DNA of 64,000 bases from Ceriagrion tenellum (lineage: Eukaryota; Arthropoda; Insecta; Odonata; Coenagrionidae). Numbering within the stretch: position 1 is the stretch's first letter; each line of letters opens with the position of its first letter. A program made the position numbers and the translations under genes. The stretch lies in NCBI GenBank assembly GCA_963169105.1, contig OY720641.1, positions 78,443,496-78,507,495 of the forward strand. The letters run 5' to 3'. Below are positions 57,426 to 64,000 of the stretch, in pieces. The notes under the pieces were generated by a model. It worked only from the letters and a program-made list of their open reading frames with translations, was not told the origin of the DNA and made no database searches.

Positions 57426-57945
57426 GCACATTTTGGAAGGCCATGCTATGCTATCATTCCACCTCGGAAAAGTAAATGAATGAATGAGGTGGAAACTCCC
57501 CTTCAATTGTTCTCATTGTCTGCCGTAGTCAATTTAAACTCGATATTCTGAAACGGCTTCAATGTAACATGGAACAATATGCCGAAGAATCCCAATCCTT
57601 TAATATTATTAAGTAAAAAAGCAAATAAAACAGCATTTTTGGAAACTTTGTGGGATATTTCCGTAGCCATATTTAATTGTAACTTATACTACACCACAGT
57701 GACAAAAAAATACGACAGCGGACATGGCACTGGATTTTTAATTAATATTTTACATCGAAAAAACACTCCACGTGAGCTCTAAAGCAGCTAAAATTTTTAG
57801 GAGACTGCACGACTCTGATGTATGTGTAGTTAACGAATGGCTGTTCTCTTCCCCGTACTTTATCCTTGAGGCAGCTATACACTGATACCTGCCACCTCCT
57901 TCTTTTCCTCCCACTCTTCTCCTTTTCTCTGTCCCCAAATATATA
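57426..57945. other. No gene recognised
   Basis: AT-rich. The frame at 57579-57782 is not family-like. Confidence 0.45.
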
Positions 57946-57970
57946 AGAGTGTTCCCGACCTTTGGTTACT

Positions 57971-58008
57971 TCTGATGATGGTGCTTATGTATTGGAACCC
58001 GGTCGTGT
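57971..58008 (+). other. Isolated CTGATGA ... GAAC ... GGTC motif
   Basis: CTGATGATGGTGC at 57972 is followed, after a potential stem, by GGAACCCGGTCGTG at 57994. This is the layout found in the arms of the foldback elements, but here without an opposite arm. Confidence 0.4.
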
Positions 58009-58066
58009 TTTTGTTTTTTTTATCTCTAAAGTGTAGAGGTAACAAGAGGGATGAATATGAAATCAA

Positions 58067-58344
58067 CATAATGAATCCCAGAAATGGCAATTTTCCGATG
58101 GATAAGGTTTAATACGACCATAAGTTCGATGCATTGCATCATGATCAGGTACATACACAAAAAAAGATCGAGTATATATACAAAAGTTTGCAGAGGAGGA
58201 GGTGGGGTGGGGGGAGAATGGAGATTTTGTATATGTACCCCATCTGTTTTTGTGTTTGTGCCTGATGATGATGCAGTGCATCGAAATAATGGTAAATATT
58301 AAACCTTATCTTGTGGAAAATTGCCATTTCTGTGATTCATTATG
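58067..58344. mobile_element. Foldback element 3 (inverted repeat, ~280 bp)
   Basis: CATAATGAATC-CAGAAATGGC at the left is the inverse of GCCATTTCTGTGATTCATTATG at the right. Pairing continues through AATTTTCC, ATAAGGTTTAATA and TCGATGCA-TGCATCATGATC. The G-rich centre is 58195-58220. The right arm on the plus strand reads CTGATGATGATGCAGTGCAT, then CGAAATAATGGTA. The left arm on the minus strand reads CTGATCATGATGCAATGCAT, then CGAACTTATGGTCGTAT. Open frames across it are shadows. Confidence 0.88.
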
Positions 58345-60055
58345 CTGAACTTCCACCATATCACGCCTGATACTTCTCTTTTTGTGGAAATCAACATGCA
58401 TTGTTTCGCTACTGACACCGCAAAAGTTGTAGAGAAGCCATTAGAATTGCAAGCATTCTTGATCGTAATGGATCGAGTATTTAGACTAGCTAGCTTGCAT
58501 GGAACTGAAGAAAAATCTTATCACGTGGGTGAAATAAGCAGGCGGCAGATTTAAAACAACCAGGAGAGGCACTAGTACATGTGTAGGCCTTAACCCATCT
58601 TGGAAGCTGCTAGACAGGGGTGGAAAACGTTTCACGAGTAGTAGGTATGCGAAGAAAAGTTCAAACCAAAAACAGGATTTGTGCTGAATAAATGGCTGTT
58701 GTGTGAAACAAAAATACGGTTGCAGACCAAAAATAATTTGTGTGGAGTGTTGCACTATAAAGCTCAGTGGCATAGACCTTTGGAAAACTTGGAGCGAAAA
58801 GGATGGAGCTTTTAGAAACTTGGTGCAGTAGTCGGATGCCAAAGACCTAACTAACAGTTAAGAAGAGAACCAAGGTAGAGCATGTAGGAATAGAAAAGGT
58901 GAGGTATTATTTAAAATCATGCCAGAATGATAAGATCCAAGTGAGCAGACCATTCACTGAAACTAAACTAATCGTTATTATACATTTTAAAAAGTGTTAA
59001 AATAAGTGAAAACCCCACAAGAAATATCAAGGGTCAAATTCTTAGCGCAGCTAAAATGGACTACAAAACTTAAAGAGCTACAAAGACGCAAAATATGTGA
59101 TCAGGGTACATGGTAAAATTAATGTGTTATCGGGGTGGAACTTCGTGTCATTAAACGCTTATTTCGGCGTCCTGCATCATTCTTTCAGTTTTTTGACCAG
59201 CACTGGTCCCCTCCGCTGCTCTCTTTCTTGTATAAATTTTATTTTATCCCGGTAATATCTCCTTCTTTGGACCTGCATCATTAACTCTACTCTTTTCCGG
59301 AAAACGATACGCTTATCACGTTTTTCGTTTTTCATTTTCCCATTAGTAGTACGTGTTTTGGCCCAGCGTGTTAACATCACAATCGTTAAATTGGCGGAAG
59401 CTGAGCAAACGGCGCTGGATTTTGCGATATCGAGAAAGGAAATTACAGATATCAGAGCTATGAAAACACATCGGTGATTTTTTTAACCATGAAAAAATTC
59501 CACTTTTTCAACAAATACGTCTTCCGCAGTGACTATAAATGTTTCATTGTCACCATTTATATCTGTTTCGAACGCAAATGATTTAGAAATTTTTGCTTGC
59601 GTCGACAATGTAGGATGAATATTTCCAATTGTGCTGTTTCCTCACGTTTTTATGCGTGAGCTTCAGGCAAATTATTCAATGAATAAGAAATGGCACATTG
59701 TAGGATTTGAACATTGCAATATGCTGCACAACGCTTTGTCATGAGGTGGATTATAATATCCCATAAGCATAAGAAACTGATTCGGAATTATATGATCGTT
59801 GCCTAGTAAAAAATTGCATCATGCCCCATAACAATGGTACGTAATACATTTTATGGAAAAATATTTCCTTCTGCCAGTAAAATCGTTCAAACTAATTATA
59901 TTATCTTCCCAGTAAAAAAATATAAGTTAATAAAACATTTACCAACAAATGTTGCGTGTAGTTTTAAAGAGTATTATATTTTTAGTTATATATTTACTAC
60001 ATTGAAAACTATCATCTAAATTAATGTGACTTAAAGTATGCATTACCCATTTAAT
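58345..60055. other. No gene recognised
   Basis: AT-rich. The minus-strand frame at 59177-59380 is K/R-rich and the one at 58486-58842 is hydrophobic. Neither matches a family I know. Confidence 0.45.
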
Positions 60056-60059
60056 TACG

Positions 60060-60275
60060 CCGGCCTCGGTGGCGGCGGGGTAAAGTCCTCGGATGAAAAT
60101 CCTCGCCTGCCAAACCGAAGGTCGCGGGTTCGAGTCCCGCCGGGGTAGGATATTTACACCTCCCTGGGCATGGTTGTGAGTGTTCGTCATAATTGAGTTA
60201 ATTGTAAGAGAGGACTGTACTGGCCTAAATTCGCTCGAAATAAAGACAAATTATTATTATTATTTTTAATATCTG
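60060..60275 (+). mobile_element. SINE-3 (same tRNA-like head, third body)
   Basis: The head GCCGGCCTCGGTGGCGGCGG, GTAAAGTCCTCGG and B box GGGTTCGAGTCCCGCC (about 60126-60141) matches SINE-1 and SINE-2. CCTGGGCATGG follows as in SINE-1. The head contains a small duplication (TCCTCGGATGAAAATCCTCG). After that the body differs (GTTCGTCATAATTGAG, GAGAGGACTGTACTGGCC) and it ends in a (TTA)n tail. Confidence 0.88.
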
Positions 60276-60656
60276 TTCTAGTTCGCATTTTTCACAAGCG
60301 GTGTATTACAAGTCAATCATCACTCTCACTCAAACAAGAGTTAATTTTTACGCCAAATGTAAAATGAATAGCATCAAATAATATTTTTACTCTTGAAACT
60401 AACAACGTAACTGTGATGAGGGGCTTTCCAAATAAAAACTATCTGAAAGCGTTTTTATACTTCCATTAATTTTGTACTTGTCACATTTCCGTGCCAGAGA
60501 TTTTAAAATTATGACAGGAAGGTCAAATGGAAGTTCTCTGGAAAGGGATCGGAGGAACTATATATTTTATCGTGAAAGTCCCCGATATCACCAGTACTGC
60601 ATGGTCTCTTTGAGCCATTTGTAATGCAAATGAGAGAAGTGTCTGTTTAACGGTTT
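60276..60656. other. No gene recognised
   Basis: AT-rich, no accepted feature. Confidence 0.4.
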
Positions 60657-61050
60657 AAAGCCTAATCATTATCCAGCCTCAAGGAGTCTTTGAATAAAAT
60701 ATATGACGTAGCTTCATTGTGATTAAAACGAAATTTGAATATTCACTAGTTGCTACTAGGTACTCAATTGCATTCAATTGAGACCTGGAAAATTATATCA
60801 CTCGCTGATTTGCCGATTTTCAGCATTTTCGTTTCCATTAATTAATGTAAAGAACTATGTTATCATGAATATTTTTCACGTTTAGTAATTATAAATACGC
60901 GTCACTTGAAACATAAAATGGGCATAGCATTATTTTAAATTACGCTTTACTATTTCATTCTGTGATGACAATTTAAAAAATTAGCTTTTTTCAATCAGGA
61001 CCTGGTAAACTATTTATCCCACGGTTTTGCTGCGTTTGAGTACCTAATTT
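60657..61050 (+). repeat. Dispersed repeat, copy 2 of 2
   Basis: Matches 641-1033 along its whole length, from AAAGCCTAATCATTATCC to GAGTACCTAATT. Unlike copy 1 it is not preceded by a C-x2-H open frame nor followed by a LINE tail, so its ends mark the repeat boundaries. Confidence 0.8.
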
Positions 61051-62763
61051 TCATTGATAAATGTTAAAGATGACAATAAAGCACAAAACTATCATTGCAT
61101 AATTATGAATTCTACTTTTTAAGGGCACTAGTATAACCCTTCAATCAAGCAGGACGGAATTTGATTTTATATACAGATACAGATTTATATACAGATAGAA
61201 AGATACTTATCATTTTCTGACTTATATAATAAAATATGCTAATTTTGTTATTTTCGCCATTGCTGATTTAGTTCAAAAATGTAGTATTTTCTATTAGGAG
61301 TAATATTTAGTTCAAAAGTAGGAGTAATATTTAGTTCAAAAATGGTAAACTTCTCTAGATGATTAGCAACTTCTACAGCATTCGAATCTTTTCTTCGGAC
61401 ATATCCCTATAAATCGAGTTGTTTACGACTTGTACTAAATAGTTTAAGCTAATCTCCATAGCCTGGTTAAAAGAATTATATGATATATCCTATGGTTCAT
61501 ATGAGGAGGGCTATTCGTAATTTCAAGTCTACAATGTACAACATATATATAATGAGTCGTAATGTGATATAGAGTAATCAAATAAATTGGCTTAAACTAT
61601 TTAGCGTCAAACTGCTTGTAAGAGTATTCTGTGTGTCCATCTAAGGAGTATGAAGTCCAAAATGGTGATTTTCTTGTGATAAAACCTACTTAACATTTCC
61701 AAATGATTCATTATGGGCCTTTATTTTCCCTGTATTATAATACGAGACTCAGCTTCAACTATACTGTCGTCCGTATTGCCCGACGGTTTACGAAAAACAC
61801 GTATTTTTATCAATTTTTCTTGTTTTTTTTAATTTCTCTAATTCCTAGAACAATTTGATGAAAAAATAAGGATTAGCATTGTGTTTCCTTTTGTTTGGCA
61901 CTCGTGTCAACTAAGTAAGCTTAGTCCATCTAATCTAATTATCCAAATGAGTATAATACTGCTATAGAATTAAATGAGTTTCATAAGTTTATTTTATTGT
62001 GAGAATTTGCGGATAGACATACAAGGTTTATTTTTGTATTAATAAAAAATATATTACGATAAAACTCGTGAAAATTGACCCAGTTGAATATGCCCCGTTG
62101 CCATGTACAAAGATGAATGAATCTGGTAATGCAGCAGTTCAAGTTATGCAAATGTATGTTGACTGGCGGTAAAAAATTTAATTTGGAGAAATTTATTAGT
62201 GATAATCCTCTTTAATTTTGGAGACATTCATAAGAATATCTGAGACTTTATCGCCAAATGGGTGTATATCGCTGCTTAATAAGACAAACTGGGGAATAAT
62301 AAAGGAAAACTGGTAGATTGTTCGCATGCAAGCATTGTTTTTATTTTTTCATTTGCTTTACGGACAAATATGCCTTATTCCTGCCGAGAAGGCTTTATCT
62401 CCTCTTTTGAGAGAAATATTTTGTCCAGATTACTTCGTTAGCTAATTAATTAGCATTACTTATTTTATACCACGGTATCTCTATCTCCCAGTCTATCATT
62501 TGAATCCCCGCTCAATAGCCCTGTGAACATTTTTCCGAGGAAATTTATGCCCTGAAGGAAATACCATAGGCCAGGAAAACACATTGTCGATTTTAAATGT
62601 CTCTAGGAAGAGAAGTTAAATTGAAAATACTTTCCATGATATTGAACGAGCTCTTTCATTGTATCAAGTTCATGGAAATTAAATAGTTATCTCAAGGGTA
62701 TGGCTTATGTGGTATGGAATGACTTGCCATAGGATGTAATTTGGTGACTAATTTCTGTGTTTT
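61051..62763. other. No gene recognised; 25-bp short tandem repeat
   Basis: AT-rich. TAGGAGTAATATTTAGTTCA appears twice in tandem at about 61296 and 61319, and TTTAGTTCAAAA recurs. No accepted open frame. Confidence 0.5.
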
Positions 62764-63442
62764 ATTGCTTAAGTCTTCTTCTTCTTCGGTTATCAACCCA
62801 TGGGTTGGTTGGCAATAGCACGCCATTCCGCACTTTGCTCAGCTTTCCTCTTCATTTCACCATATGAGACGCTTCCAGAGTCATTGATGATCTGCTTCAT
62901 ATAGCTTAATCTAGGACGTCCTCTACGATTTGTCCCCTCAATAACACCTTCAGATATTAATTTTATAAAATCATTGCATCGTAGAATGTGACCCATTAGT
63001 TTAAGTCTCCTTGTCTGTATCTGTCTCCAGAGACTTCTATTTTCTTGTACTCTTCTCAGCACTTCCTCATTGGTGATTCTGCCTCGCCAGCTGATTTTCT
63101 GCATTCTTCGATAGCACTACATTTCTAGGGCCTCTAATCTGCTCTTTTCATGTTTCCCTATTGTCCAACTTTCACACCCGTAAAGGGCCACACTCCAAAC
63201 ATAAGCTTCCATAACCCTCTTTCTTACTTCCAAACTAACATTTTTACAAGTCAGTAGAGTCTTTTTATCATTGAAAGCTATTTTTGCTAGTTGTATTCTA
63301 TTCACAATTTCTCGTTTACTCCTTCCATCTTCTGTTATCTTGCTTCCCAAGTAGTTGAATTCTGTAACTTTTCCTGGATCTTCATCATCTATTCTTATCC
63401 TTACAGGTTCACATTAGTGCAGTCAGTTTGATTGCTTAAGTA
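62764..63442 (-). mobile_element. LINE tail, family D, with target-site duplication
   Basis: The minus strand reads from 63408 KVTEFNYLGSKITEDGRSK, then VALYGCESWTIGKHEKSRLE. After one stop follow ISWRGRITNEEVLRRVQENR, LMGHILRCND, RRGRPRLSYMKQI and WRAIANQPMG with a stop at about 62793. This is the C-terminal part of a non-LTR retrotransposon pol protein, with only one stop (63116) within about 200 codons. The 3' end is a GAAGAAGAAGAAGAC tail. ATTGCTTAAGT flanks both sides exactly (62764-62774 and 63432-63442), an 11-bp target-site duplication. It is the youngest-looking LINE in the window. The first ~25 bases at the 5' side (63409-63431) are out of the main frame. Confidence 0.9.
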
Positions 63443-63595
63443 TTGGGCAAAAATAAGTTTATCTCATCGCAAATTTGAATGACCCCTATGCAGAAGGGCA
63501 AACTATTATCAGAAGGATTTTTTAAAGCTTATTTTAACCTTAAAATCTGGGTAACAGGAAGTCAAAGGTTTTGGGAGAGATATAGTGGAACTGCA
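63443..63595. other. Spacer
   Basis: No feature recognised. Confidence 0.4.
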
Positions 63596-63945
63596 TTATT
63601 AAAATGAAGAGCACTAGATGTACGGTCCACTATTTTTAATACTGAAAACTTTACAACACGTGTTTCGGCACTTTGGCCATCATCTGGTACAGTGTGAAAA
63701 TTCCAGTTATGCCATGGGTATACTTGATTCTTAGTGGGAAGGAGGGGAGGGGGAGGGAAGGAAGAGGAAAGAGGAGGTTTGGCGGTTGAGATTATTGATA
63801 TTGAGGCGGAATGGAGGGGGGGAGAGAGAGAAAGAGGAGGACATGGGTGCATAGCAGGGATTTTCTTGGAATTTTCACACTGTACCTGATGATGGCCAAT
63901 AAAGTGCCCAAACACATTGTAACATAACGCTGGCCTCGCCATTTT
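63596..63945. mobile_element. Foldback element 4 with purine-rich centre
   Basis: GGCCATCATCTGGTACAGTG at 63675-63694 pairs with CACTGTACCTGATGATGGCC near 63878-63897 with one mismatch, and the pairing extends into GAAAATTCC/GGAATTTTC. Outside the arms, GCACTTTGGCC/GGCCAATAAAGTGC and GTGTTTCGG/CCCAAACAC also pair with gaps. The minus strand of the left arm reads GATGATGGCCAAAGTGCC, then GAAACACGTGTTGT. The centre (63735-63845) is almost pure G/A. The 126-codon minus-strand frame through it is not called a gene. Confidence 0.8.
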
Positions 63946-64000
63946 TCTTTTACCACCTCATGGCTTATTATAACAATAAGGGACCCACCATATTGTGAAT
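63946..64000. other. Window end, nothing recognised
   Basis: AT-rich end of the window. Confidence 0.4.

Noticed and set aside
57014..57444. 133-codon plus and 113-codon minus ORFs
   Set aside because: Opposite-strand overlapping frames in a CpG island; no recognisable protein family.
58084..58327. Paired plus and minus ORFs of similar sequence
   Set aside because: They look alike because the foldback element reads almost the same on both strands; not genes.

Overview
The window looks like 64 kb of intergenic or intronic DNA from a large, repeat-rich arthropod genome, probably an insect. The evidence is low GC, no open frame longer than 143 codons, no operons, and many decayed eukaryotic transposable elements. 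These include LINE reverse transcriptase tails, a piggyBac transposase, a mariner-type MITE, Helitron-like ends and tRNA-derived SINEs. The species cannot be named from sequence alone. No intact host protein-coding gene is recognised. Every protein-like stretch is a broken transposon gene, a pseudogene, or a short open frame of doubtful reality.

Layout. 0-3 kb: a dispersed repeat whose second copy lies at 60.7 kb, a LINE tail, a CR1-like LINE split by a pentanucleotide microsatellite, and a Helitron-like end. 3-9 kb: a diverged tandem duplication, a truncated SINE, a kilobase of pyrimidine-rich DNA and a tRNA-like element bounded by inverted repeats. 9-11.2 kb: a piggyBac-like element with a frameshifted transposase and palindromic internal repeats. 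11.4-15.3 kb: four LINE tails, one carrying a nested mariner-type MITE. 24.8-28.0 kb: a striking tandem array of six copies of a host segment alternating with five copies of one SINE. 28.2-30.4 kb: a pseudogene of an uncharacterised multicopy arthropod family, then a CR1-like LINE tail. 31.7-37 kb: a LINE tail, a foldback element and a Helitron-like element. 39-42 kb: a second SINE subfamily and a 102-bp tandem repeat. 47-64 kb: more LINE tails, several GC- or CpG-rich islands, a candidate minus-strand LTR region, three foldback elements and a third SINE subfamily.

The elements interact as layers of insertion. A MITE sits in a LINE, a microsatellite-bearing element sits in another LINE, and a SINE was captured by a segment that then amplified in tandem. 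The least expected signals are four points. First is the SINE-plus-host-segment array and the inverted repeat at its SINE 5' junction. Second is a family of foldback elements whose arms share a CTGATGA / GAAAC layout reminiscent of a hammerhead ribozyme core. Third is a pair of LINE tails with the same 5' breakpoint. Fourth is three SINE subfamilies with one tRNA-like head and different bodies. All similarity statements were made by eye; no database search was run.
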